From: Robiginitomaculum sp. | GTDB taxonomy: Bacteria; Pseudomonadota; Alphaproteobacteria; Caulobacterales; Maricaulaceae | Length of the DNA: 58,216 nucleotides | Assembly: GCA_027080345.1 (NCBI GenBank) | Contig: JALWSB010000116.1 | Coordinates: 1 to 58,216 of the forward strand | Direction: 5' to 3' | In this document: piece after piece, positions 20,767-29,223 of the stretch | Position numbering within the stretch: the first letter of the stretch is position 1 | Layout: each line of letters starts with the position of its first letter | Notes under the pieces: model-generated | What the model was told of the DNA's origin: nothing | Databases searched by the model: none | The model's input: only the letters and a program-made list of their open reading frames with translations | Position numbers and translations under genes: made by a program

Positions 20767-22668
20767 ATGACACGGATTTGCACGTCTTTCCTTATTCTTC
20801 TCTTCGCTTTATTCTGTTTATGTTTTGCGCGTGCGGCAATGGCACAGGCCAGCCTGGAACAATTGGGTGCGGTGCAAAAAAGTGCATCCATTGACTATGC
20901 AACCCCCAAAATCGATCTCTCCTTTGATTTACCGCCCGGCTCGTTTATGTCCAGCCTGACGCTTTATGCGGCGCCGGGCCGGGTTGCCCCGGCCACCGAC
21001 AGCGCCCTGGTGATCAGTGTTAATGACTATGCGGGCATCGTGCTGACGCCCCGGCCACAGGATTTTATGGCGCGCATGGATTTGCCGGCAGGGCAATTGC
21101 GCGCGGGCCGCAACACGGTGGCAATCAGCTTTGAAGGGCCACCGGCACGCCAGTGTCCTTGGCGCGAAGACGGCGGCTGGGTGATTGATTTGCGGCGCAG
21201 TCGCCTCGATCTTGCCGGGGGGACGCAGGTCGCTGATTTTGCCGGGCTGGAAACATGGTTGGCGGCGGATTTGGGTGGTCCGGGGTCTGTGCAGATCAAT
21301 GGCGATATACTTACCCCGGCGGCACGCGCCGCTTTTGGGGCTTTGATTGTGCAGGGGGTAAGCCTGCGCGCGCGGCATGTCCCCCATCTGGCAAAGCGTG
21401 GGGATTTTCTGGTCAGCGCGCAAAAAAATCCCCGGGCCGTGGGACCAAGCCTCAAAATATTGCCCGGCCCGGTGCCGCAGCTTGTTCTTTTGGGGCGCGA
21501 TGAGACGCAAATCGTGGCGGCGGCGCGCCTGTTTGCGGCGCGTATTTTGGATATTCCCGGTACAGTCGCCGCGGCGCCTGATCTGGCCCATGCGCCGCTT
21601 TTGCGCAAAGCCAACCCCTTGAGCGGCCTGCCCGCGGCTTTGCAAACCCCGTTTTGGCGCGGTCAGCCCTATGTGACGGATTTTCGCGCGCCGCGCGCCG
21701 GGCAATTGCGGCTTCTTCTGGATATCGAGCGCACTGGCGCGGAAGGGGTCAGCACGCTGGTGCGGCTGAATGGTGAGGCCGCCGCGCGTAAAAAATTACG
21801 ACGCAAAGTCAACCATGTGCGGATTAATCTGGACGGTTCAGGCGGCAGCGTACAGCGCCGTCTGGCCATAGGGCGGGTTTTGGAAGGCCCGTCTGGTCGG
21901 GCGCCAGCATGTGCGCAAGGTGACAGGGCTGCGCCGCTACGCCTTTTGCGGGCGCGCATTGAATCGAACGGGTTTGCGCATTTGGGCGGGTTGTCGCGCT
22001 TCAGTGTTGATGCGGCCCCATTCGCCAACGGGCAAGGGGCCGATACCAGCATACGTTTGCCCGCCAATAGTCATGCCGCATTGATGGCCGGTTGGCAGGT
22101 ATTGGGGCGTCTGGCGCTCAATTCCGGGCGGGCCTGGACGGACGCCGATTATGGCGTGATTGGCGGGCCAGGGCATGCGGCGCTGCGTAAAAACCTTTTG
22201 CTGATCGGACCACGGGCACAACTGAAAAACGGTGTTGCCGATCTGGCGTTAAACCCGGTGTTCGCCCAAGGGGCCGCCAGTGGCCCGGATGGCAAAGCGG
22301 GGCGAAAATTTCACCTGATACCTGCGGCCAGAGCCGCTGAAAACCCATTGCCGGGCCTTGGTGTGGCCACATGGGCGCCCCGCCCCGGCGGCGGCATGGC
22401 GGTGGTGCTGACCGGTGAAACCACGGCGGATTTTATTCCCGCCATGGATGCATTGGCGATGGATACGGCGCTTGACCGGCTGGATGGCCGGGTGGCGCGC
22501 TGGCGGCATGATCGCGTGGCGGTCAATGTCGTCGATCCGCCGGTTTTTGCCCGCGATCCCCGGGGCGCGGCGCGGCGAAAAAAAGGCTTTTGGCTGATTA
22601 TGGGCATGGCGGCGCTGACCTTATTATCCTTGCTCATGGCACGCATTGCATTTGAACGATTAAAATAA
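20767..22668 (+). CDS. BcsB-like (cellulose synthase regulatory subunit type) secreted protein with C-terminal TM helix
   Basis: Signal peptide; IDLSFDLPPGSFMSSLTLYAAPGRVAPATDSALVISVNDYAGIVLTP...LPAGQLRAGRNTVAISFEGPP..C resembles the BcsB beta-sandwich repeats; terminal GFWLIMGMAALTLLSLLMARIAFERLK. Confidence 0.55.
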   Translation: MTRICTSFLILLFALFCLCFARAAMAQASLEQLGAVQKSASIDYATPKIDLSFDLPPGSFMSSLTLYAAPGRVAPATDSALVISVNDYAGIVLTPRPQDFMARMDLPAGQLRAGRNTVAISFEGPPARQCPWREDGGWVIDLRRSRLDLAGGTQVADFAGLETWLAADLGGPGSVQINGDILTPAARAAFGALIVQGVSLRARHVPHLAKRGDFLVSAQKNPRAVGPSLKILPGPVPQLVLLGRDETQIVAAARLFAARILDIPGTVAAAPDLAHAPLLRKANPLSGLPAALQTPFWRGQPYVTDFRAPRAGQLRLLLDIERTGAEGVSTLVRLNGEAAARKKLRRKVNHVRINLDGSGGSVQRRLAIGRVLEGPSGRAPACAQGDRAAPLRLLRARIESNGFAHLGGLSRFSVDAAPFANGQGADTSIRLPANSHAALMAGWQVLGRLALNSGRAWTDADYGVIGGPGHAALRKNLLLIGPRAQLKNGVADLALNPVFAQGAASGPDGKAGRKFHLIPAARAAENPLPGLGVATWAPRPGGGMAVVLTGETTADFIPAMDALAMDTALDRLDGRVARWRHDRVAVNVVDPPVFARDPRGAARRKKGFWLIMGMAALTLLSLLMARIAFERLK

Positions 22669-22724
22669 CCAGATCGCAAGACTCATCTGCTAGGGTGCCT
22701 TTTGGTGTTCCATGGTGGGTGTTT

Positions 22725-23681
22725 ATGCGCTTGTTTTTAAAGTTTTTAATGGTTTTCTTGCTTGTGCCGACACTTGCCGGTGCCGTTGATGCGGGCAATG
22801 CCTATCACGAACGTTTGTCGATGTTGCTTATCGGCAAAGCGTGCAATGCGCTGGAACCCACCGAATATATGGCCTTGCAGACCGGCCAGTTGCAGGCGCG
22901 CGGGGCGCTGTTGCGCGGCGGATACAGCGCCCATGAACTGGCGCAAATGAAGGCGGATTTAACGGCGCGGGCGGAGCGCATTTCATGCACGGATGAACGG
23001 GTGGTTGAAGAGTTGGCGCGGATCAGGTCCGCTGCCGCGGTCTGGCAGCACCTTTATGAGATGCAATTTCCGGCGCGCTGGCAAAGCTGGACGGCGCGGC
23101 GCGATGAAGCACGCGAAAAAGCGCGCTGGCGGGTGCGCTCGCTTTTACATACCAAGGCCGGTTATCCAGTTCTTTGGGGGTTGAGTGCCCACGGCGCGGC
23201 GGTTTTTCTGGATGTTGTCGTGATCGGGGGCAAGCCGCCGGCCAGCGTCGTTTTGCACATGCGCGACGGGACCAAGCTGGACGAGCCGTTAAGCCCGGAC
23301 ATGCTGCGCCTGATGGGCCGCGCCAGCGATTCCATTACCGATCTGGCGCCGCCAAAAAGTGTCCAGAAAAGCTATTTCGCCATGGCCGAAATGGCCGCAC
23401 CGCCAAGCCTGGTGCCGCTTGAAATCGTTAAAGACATGAAGCGTAAAGACCGAAAATCCGTGCTGTTCAGGTTTAGCGCGGATGCACTGGCCGCGTTTTC
23501 GGCGCTCGATCCGCGCGATATTGTTTCTGTGGAGCTGATTTACCCGGCGCGGCGTCATCAGCAGCGCACGCACGAAACCCTGTTCGCCGAAGCCGGTGAT
23601 TTTCAGGCCGCGCGGCTGTTTTCCGAAGCCGTTATGCTGGCGCAAGAGAGCGCCCCTGGCGGCGGGGTGGAAAGCCGCTAG
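22725..23681 (+). CDS. Secreted protein of unknown function
   Basis: Signal peptide MRLFLKFLMVFLLVPTLAGAVDAG; directly downstream of the BcsB-like gene. Confidence 0.65.
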   Translation: MRLFLKFLMVFLLVPTLAGAVDAGNAYHERLSMLLIGKACNALEPTEYMALQTGQLQARGALLRGGYSAHELAQMKADLTARAERISCTDERVVEELARIRSAAAVWQHLYEMQFPARWQSWTARRDEAREKARWRVRSLLHTKAGYPVLWGLSAHGAAVFLDVVVIGGKPPASVVLHMRDGTKLDEPLSPDMLRLMGRASDSITDLAPPKSVQKSYFAMAEMAAPPSLVPLEIVKDMKRKDRKSVLFRFSADALAAFSALDPRDIVSVELIYPARRHQQRTHETLFAEAGDFQAARLFSEAVMLAQESAPGGGVESR

Positions 23682-23684
23682 CCT

Positions 23685-24023
23685 TCAGATTTTCTTGACG
23701 AATTCGGATTTGAGCTTCATCGCGCCAATGCCGTCGATTTTGCAATCAATATCGTGATCACCGTCCACAAGGCGGATGTTTTTGACCTTGGTGCCGACCT
23801 TGACCACAGATGACGATCCTTTGACCTTCAAATCCTTGATCACCGTGACCGTGTCGCCATCTTCCAGCGTATTGCCATTGGCGTCCTTGATGATTTTTGC
23901 ATCATTGTCGGCTGATCCTGCGTCCGGGTTCCATTCATGGGCGCATTCGGGGCAGACCAGCAGGCTGCCATCTTCATAAGCATAGATGGATTGGCATTTG
24001 GGGCAGGGGGGCAGTTCGCTCAT
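23685..24023 (-). CDS. phnA: PhnA/YjdM-type zinc-ribbon protein
   Basis: [31 protein letters not shown]...[52 protein letters not shown]. Confidence 0.95.
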   Translation of the reverse strand: MSELPPCPKCQSIYAYEDGSLLVCPECAHEWNPDAGSADNDAKIIKDANGNTLEDGDTVTVIKDLKVKGSSSVVKVGTKVKNIRLVDGDHDIDCKIDGIGAMKLKSEFVKKI

Positions 24024-24034
24024 TTTTGGTCCTG

Positions 24035-25018
24035 TTATCTGTTAACGGCTCTCATATCCGCGTAACGATCACCTTTTACCTTTTCTGACAATGCCAAAAG
24101 TGCCTTTTTATCGGCCTCATCAAGCACAATATCACCCGCCTGCATATTACTGCGCAGGTTAGAGATTTTGGTTGTGCCGGGTATGGCGATGACGTGCGGG
24201 CCTTGCGCCAGCACCCAGGCCAAAGCGATCTGCGCCGGGTGGGCATTATGACGCTTGGCAATGGCTTTCACCTCATCAACCAAGGCGATATTGGCCGCGT
24301 AATTCTCGGCGCTGAAACGCGGATTGGTCTGGCGATAATCGGTGGCTTCCAGATCCTTTTTGTCGGCGCTATAGCGCCCGGTCAACATGCCCCGGCCAAG
24401 CGGCGAATAGGCGGTTAGCGTTACCCCCAGCTCTATGCAGGCGGGGATTACGCTTTGCTCAATGTCGCGGCTGAACAGCGAATATTCCGATTGCACCGCC
24501 GCCACCGGATGAATGGCGCAGGCCCGGCGCAACGTATCGGCGGAGCATTCCGATAGCCCGATGGCCTTGATTTTACCGGCTTGGACAAGTTCAGCCAGCG
24601 CCTCCATGGTCTCTTCAATCGGGGTGGCCGGGTCCATACGGTGTTGATAATAAAGATCAATCACATCCGTATCCAGCGCTTTCAAGGATTTCTCGCAAGA
24701 GCGGATAAGGGCGGCCCTGGAGCCATCCAGCCCAGTCACTGCGCCGGTTTTTGGATCGCGGCCAATGCCAAATTTTGTGGCGATGACGACCGTTTCCCGC
24801 TTTCCTTTCAACGCCTTGCCGAGGAGTTTTTCATTGGCCCCCATGCCATACATTTCGGCCGTGTCAAAATGATCAACCCCCAGATCGAGCGCCGCATGAA
24901 TGGTCGCAATGGCCTCGTCCTGCGGGCTTGGGGCCCCATAAAATTCAGAAAAACCCATACACCCCAACCCGATCGGATTGACACTAAGGGTGCTCTTTCC
25001 AAGGGGACGTTTTTGCAT
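24035..25018 (-). CDS. Aldo/keto reductase
   Basis: [18 protein letters not shown]...[22 protein letters not shown]...[12 protein letters not shown]...[23 protein letters not shown]. Confidence 0.95.
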   Translation of the reverse strand: MQKRPLGKSTLSVNPIGLGCMGFSEFYGAPSPQDEAIATIHAALDLGVDHFDTAEMYGMGANEKLLGKALKGKRETVVIATKFGIGRDPKTGAVTGLDGSRAALIRSCEKSLKALDTDVIDLYYQHRMDPATPIEETMEALAELVQAGKIKAIGLSECSADTLRRACAIHPVAAVQSEYSLFSRDIEQSVIPACIELGVTLTAYSPLGRGMLTGRYSADKKDLEATDYRQTNPRFSAENYAANIALVDEVKAIAKRHNAHPAQIALAWVLAQGPHVIAIPGTTKISNLRSNMQAGDIVLDEADKKALLALSEKVKGDRYADMRAVNR

Positions 25019-25116
25019 TTTTCTTCTCTTTATTTATGGGGACGCTTGACCAATAAATATGCTATAAATGAAATGCTGTCATAGCGCACGCTTTATGTTG
25101 GCTTGCGCCGCAACTT

Positions 25117-26394
25117 TTAAAGGTGAAGCTTTAGGGGTGTTTTCAGACCTAACTCGGTTGTTGTTACACGTAAGTGTGTTACCGTAATTTTTTTGTCACC
25201 GTAATTTTTTTTCTTAGGTTCGTAGTAGATTACATCGAGCATTGCCGCACGTGCTTTCCAAACTTTTCGTTGAGTTTTTTTGTTTGGTTTCTTTTGATTC
25301 CACCAAACGGAATCCATAATCCGCACTATGATTTCATCCCAATATTTCTCATAAGTAAGGGTGGAGGCCGTGGTGCCAAAATCCTTACAAAGTGCCTCTT
25401 TGTTGGCCCCATCAAGGCACACAAACATATCTGGGCGCTTCATTGCGAGCAATCTTGTTGCTGATCCGATGCCAAATCCACCATTTGGAAACGCCTTATC
25501 GCATTCTGCTTTGTATTTTAGGTAATCTTTCTTGGAGACTGCACCTGTTCGTGATATATAATTCAGTCCATCAGACAAATACTGGCTATTTTCATTTACC
25601 GCCTTGTGGAAATACCCCGCTTCTTTCATGCTTCCAAACTCTTCCCAATGTTCGTGAAAATCAGTTGGAAGCCCGGCAATCATCTTTCTTTGGCCTAATG
25701 GCATTTTTTTGAACTCAACATACTCTACGAAAGCTTTTTTAATATCTGCAAGTAAATTGCATCGGTTATTAAATCCATGATGGGGATCATTTTTTACTTT
25801 TTTGAAAAAATCAGCCCAAGGCATTGGAATAATATTCGTTTCAATATATTGTTTTGAATTCTTTGATAAGGAAGTAGAGGCGGGCTTAGGCTTGTTGAGT
25901 TTGTATAAATTAGCGTAATTACTCGCTTCTTTTATAGATATACTTTTAGCCCTGTTCCAATATTTTTCCAGTTGTTCACTCGCCTTAACAAAAAAACGAC
26001 GATCAGTGTCGTTAGAGGATATATGGAACATTAATTCTGTATTGTTGCCTAATCCACCATTCGTCATATTGGCGCTGCCAATAATTATATCCCAACTTTT
26101 CTCACTACTAAAAATGTATATTTTTGGGTGAAATATCCCATTTGTTTCAAGTAAGAATTTCACTTTCTTACTTTCTGTATAGTCTACGAGAACTTGTGGG
26201 GCAGTTATATAAGAGTTATACCCTATCACAGATTTTAAAATTTTGGCTTCCTGCTTAAGTATCTGTTTATATACATAGTTGGTACAATTTGCCCAAGCGA
26301 CGGCAAACTGTATATGGTTATGTTTGTTAAGAAGATTGGTCAACGTAACGGTCAATACTTCTCCATTTGATATTACCTGCATTTTACTTGCCAA
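25117..26394 (-). CDS. PLD/HKD-fold nuclease-like protein, 425 aa, AT-rich
   Basis: HPKIYIFSSEKSWDIIIGSANMTNGGLGNNTE (HxK...GSANMTxGGL, as in PLD-type nucleases); unknown C-terminal region with GGFGIGSATRLLAMKRPDMFVCLDG. Confidence 0.8.
   Translation of the reverse strand: MASKMQVISNGEVLTVTLTNLLNKHNHIQFAVAWANCTNYVYKQILKQEAKILKSVIGYNSYITAPQVLVDYTESKKVKFLLETNGIFHPKIYIFSSEKSWDIIIGSANMTNGGLGNNTELMFHISSNDTDRRFFVKASEQLEKYWNRAKSISIKEASNYANLYKLNKPKPASTSLSKNSKQYIETNIIPMPWADFFKKVKNDPHHGFNNRCNLLADIKKAFVEYVEFKKMPLGQRKMIAGLPTDFHEHWEEFGSMKEAGYFHKAVNENSQYLSDGLNYISRTGAVSKKDYLKYKAECDKAFPNGGFGIGSATRLLAMKRPDMFVCLDGANKEALCKDFGTTASTLTYEKYWDEIIVRIMDSVWWNQKKPNKKTQRKVWKARAAMLDVIYYEPKKKNYGDKKITVTHLRVTTTELGLKTPLKLHL
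25154..25190. repeat. Left inverted repeat arm of the PLD-gene unit (interrupted by 15 bp)
   Basis: TCGGTTGTTGTTAC[ACGTAAGTGTGTTAC]CGTAATTT; removing the bracketed 15 bp gives the exact reverse complement of 26428-26449. Confidence 0.7.
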
Positions 26395-26427
26395 CCTTCA
26401 TTAGTATGATATTCTATTTATATCTGG

Positions 26428-26449
26428 AAATTACGGTAACAACAACCGA
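26428..26449. repeat. Right inverted repeat arm of the PLD-gene unit
   Basis: AAATTACGGTAACAACAACCGA, reverse complement TCGGTTGTTGTTACCGTAATTT; AAC follows it, and AAC also abuts the left arm. Confidence 0.7.
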
Positions 26450-26475
26450 AACATAAAACAAGAAAAACCTCTTGC

Positions 26476-26507
26476 ATCTGGATACCGGCCTTACGCCGGT
26501 ATGACGG
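26476..26507. repeat. Short palindromic intergenic repeat (CTGGATACCGGCCTTACGCCGGTATGACGG)
   Basis: ATACCGGC..GCCGGTAT inverted arms; resembles widespread alphaproteobacterial CTGGATNCCGG-type elements. Confidence 0.65.
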
Positions 26508-26550
26508 CGATGGGGAAGGGGTGGCCTTTCTTAGCCTTGATGTTCACTAG

Positions 26551-26647
26551 CCCCTCATCCCGACCTTCTCCCCAAGGGAGAAGGGGGTCTCTTTTGATGT
26601 TGGTTTATGACGTCCTCTCCCTTAAGGGAGAGGAATGAGGTGAGGGG
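26551..26647. repeat. Nested palindromic repeat pair (CCCCTCATCC..CCTTCTCC.. / CTCTCCCTTAAGGGAGAGG..ATGAGGTGAGGGG)
   Basis: Second copy of the module at 9707-9831, with arms in the opposite order. Confidence 0.75.
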
Positions 26648-26797
26648 AAAGGGGACCTCCCTTCACCCTTCGACTGCGCTCTGGGTGCGGGGCGCGCCGG
26701 GGTAAAGCGCCTGACATGTGCGGCGGTGTGGCACACTTGTATCGGGGGCGCGCATTTGGCATCGTCGGTTTATCGTAACCGCGTCGGGAGTATATAG

Positions 26798-27727
26798 ATG
26801 AGCGCATCGGTTTCGCGCGCCGCTTTTTTGCGTCACTGGCAGGCCTTGCCGGATATGGCGGCGAAAGGCCGGTGTGATCCGTTTGTCGTTGATCAGCGTC
26901 TGGCGCTTTATAAAAGCCTGATGGCGCAAACCGGGCGGGCGGCGATCACCGGCAATGACGATGAGAGGCATATTTTCTGGGGCCATGGGTTCCAACTTTA
27001 CTGGCAAAGCCAAAGCGGCCGCCTTGGGGCTGAGGCCGGGATCATCGATCCTTCGGCCTGGTGGGGCATGATGAATTTCTCGCTCAGTGTGATCCCCTAT
27101 CTTGGCGCGGTTGAGGCTGGTACGGCCAAGGCGCTTTCGTTTGTCCCGCCAGCGGCCGGGGCCGGGGGCGTTTTTGATCTGTCAGAAGATATACCGGCTG
27201 TCTGGCAGCCGATGATTGAGGCCTGGGCGGCATGGTTTTCGTTTTTGGCGCGAGAGGCGCAGGCCGATGATTTGGATGCCTTGTGCCACCGGGCCTGGCA
27301 TGCGCATCTTGTGTGTATTGAAGAGGCGGGGCGGTTGTTTACCCCGGCGTTTGCTGATCTGCCGGCATGCGAGCGCGATTTTGCCCTTGGCTGGACCCGC
27401 ATGGTGGATTTTTTCGGGGCGGCGGCGCGGCCCACGGATCTGGCGGCGCTGGAGGGCATAGACGCGCGGCCCTTGCCCCCGTTTATTCTTGATGATGAGG
27501 CCGCGGTGTGCAGACTGCCCGCCGCATCGGCGACACCCACCGGGGCGATTATGGCGCTTGGGACCATGCCGCAAAAGGCGTTTGACAAGCAAAACCGGTT
27601 TTGGCGGCGGGCCATGCGCCGCCGGGCCATGCGGGACCAATCGGCGGATATTCTGGCGGCGCTGTTTACCCCGCCTTTGCCCTTGTCCATGCGGTTAAAA
27701 TTACTGTTTGCCGCCTGGCGACCATGA
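26798..27727 (+). CDS. LEG1-like (liver-enriched gene 1 homology) bacterial protein
   Basis: RLALYKSLM...HIFWGHGFQLYWQSQSGRLG...IDPSAWWGMMNFSLSVIPYLGAVEAG follows the WG-x-xLQ-x-x-WQ-x-x-(S/T)GRL and SWW-x-x-(L/M)N(Y/F)-x-LS-x-xP-x-LAAV-x-(A/S)G pattern of animal LEG1. Confidence 0.75.
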   Translation: MSASVSRAAFLRHWQALPDMAAKGRCDPFVVDQRLALYKSLMAQTGRAAITGNDDERHIFWGHGFQLYWQSQSGRLGAEAGIIDPSAWWGMMNFSLSVIPYLGAVEAGTAKALSFVPPAAGAGGVFDLSEDIPAVWQPMIEAWAAWFSFLAREAQADDLDALCHRAWHAHLVCIEEAGRLFTPAFADLPACERDFALGWTRMVDFFGAAARPTDLAALEGIDARPLPPFILDDEAAVCRLPAASATPTGAIMALGTMPQKAFDKQNRFWRRAMRRRAMRDQSADILAALFTPPLPLSMRLKLLFAAWRP

Positions 27728-27733
27728 GGGGCG

Positions 27734-28291
27734 TTATTGTAGTGCCGCCCAAGCCAGCAAGGTGCGCAGCCGTTCATCATTCCAGTTTGCACCGCCGGTA
27801 ATGCGGGCCAGCTCTTCGCCCTGGCGGTTAAGAATCAGGGTGGTCGGGGCGACCTGGCTGTTGACGCCGCGCAGCAGGCTTTGGCCGTTGGCGTGAAAAG
27901 CGGGCAAATGGGTCAGGTTTTCGCGGCTCAGCCAGACGGCGGGGGCAAGACTGCCCGGTCGGTCGAGATGAATTGTCATGACCCGCAATCCCTTGCCGTC
28001 AAAATCAATGGCCAATCGTTCCAATGCGGGCATTTCGCGGCGGCAGGGTGGGCACCATGTGCCCCATAAATTGACCAATAGAGCTTGGCCGCGCCATTCG
28101 TCCAGCGTGCGGGTTTGGCCGTTTTCATCCAAAAAAGTCAAAGCGGGGGCGGCTTGCGGTGTCTGGTGGCGCTCCAGCCCCACATGAATGCCGGCGCGCC
28201 GGGCGCTGGCGTGCATAAACCCGGCGCGGGCAATAAAAAATACCGCCAGAAGACCAAGCAGAGCCGCAAGGATAATCAGAACGCGGCGCAT
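27734..28291 (-). CDS. TlpA/ResA-like membrane-anchored thiol-disulfide oxidoreductase
   Basis: N-terminal TM; LVNLWGTWCPPCRREMPALERL; start overlaps the upstream UbiA-like stop (TGATG). Confidence 0.88.
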   Translation of the reverse strand: MRRVLIILAALLGLLAVFFIARAGFMHASARRAGIHVGLERHQTPQAAPALTFLDENGQTRTLDEWRGQALLVNLWGTWCPPCRREMPALERLAIDFDGKGLRVMTIHLDRPGSLAPAVWLSRENLTHLPAFHANGQSLLRGVNSQVAPTTLILNRQGEELARITGGANWNDERLRTLLAWAALQ

Positions 28292-29223
28292 CAGCCAAGC
28301 CCGCGCGCCAGCACCAGACCACCAGCCATTAACAGGCAGGCACTGGCATGGGCCAGCAAGGTCAGAGGAATGGCCGGGATTAACCGGTTTTGATGCAACG
28401 CGCGCACCGCCAGCAGCGCCGGGAGGAGCGCCAGAAAAGCCGACTTTGCCGGTCCGGGAAGCGGCGCCGCACCAAGGCACAGGCCCGCAAAAACGAAAAG
28501 ACCCGCAAGGCCCAAAGGCGCGGCATTTTCGCCAAGGCGCACCGGCAAGGTGATTTTGCCGGCAAAGCGGTCGGCGGCAATGTCGGGAACGGAATTGACC
28601 CACAATATGGCGGCGGTAAAGCTGCCGCTGATCAGGCCCAGCCACCAGGCGGCGGCGGGGATGCTCCCCAACAGCATGAAGGTCACGCCAATCGAGGGCA
28701 ATACCCCAAAGGCAAGCGCAATGGTGATGTCACCAAGGCCGCGCGGGGCCAGGCCGCCGGGCATGGAATAAAGCGCGGCCAGCGCGCCGCCCACAAGCCC
28801 GATGACAAGAAGTGTCGGCCCGGTAAGAAAACTTAACAAAAGCCCCATCACACCGCCGGCAATCAGAAGGGAAAGGCCCAGTTTGCGCACTTCGCCAGGG
28901 CTCATCACCCCGTTTTGAATAAAGCGACTGCCGCCGGTAAAGGGAAAAATCCGCGCTTCATTGGCTGCATCCGTGCCGTTTTTGGCATCGTAATAATCGT
29001 TCAGCGCATTGGCCCCCAAATGGATAAGGGCAATATTGATCATGGCGGCAAACGCCAAAGAAAAAGAAAATGCGCCTTCATGCAGATACCAGGCAAGGGC
29101 GGCGGCGGCGATAACCGGCAGCACCGAGGCGCTAAGGAAAGCCGGGCGGGTGGCGGCAAACAACATGGCCAAGCGGTTGGCCAGCGTGCCACGATGATAA
29201 AGGGTGAGGCTTGGCTCACTCAT
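28291..29223 (-). CDS. UbiA-family prenyltransferase (MenA-like)
   Basis: LGANALNDYYDAKNGTDAANEARIFPFTGGSRFIQNG; multiple TM segments; start overlaps nosY stop. Confidence 0.85.
   Translation of the reverse strand: MSEPSLTLYHRGTLANRLAMLFAATRPAFLSASVLPVIAAAALAWYLHEGAFSFSLAFAAMINIALIHLGANALNDYYDAKNGTDAANEARIFPFTGGSRFIQNGVMSPGEVRKLGLSLLIAGGVMGLLLSFLTGPTLLVIGLVGGALAALYSMPGGLAPRGLGDITIALAFGVLPSIGVTFMLLGSIPAAAWWLGLISGSFTAAILWVNSVPDIAADRFAGKITLPVRLGENAAPLGLAGLFVFAGLCLGAAPLPGPAKSAFLALLPALLAVRALHQNRLIPAIPLTLLAHASACLLMAGGLVLARGLG

Noticed and set aside
25117-26394. Calling the PLD-family ORF a transposase
   Set aside because: The inverted repeats are suggestive, but no known transposase motif is present and the ORF stop lies outside the left repeat; kept as a hypothesis only.
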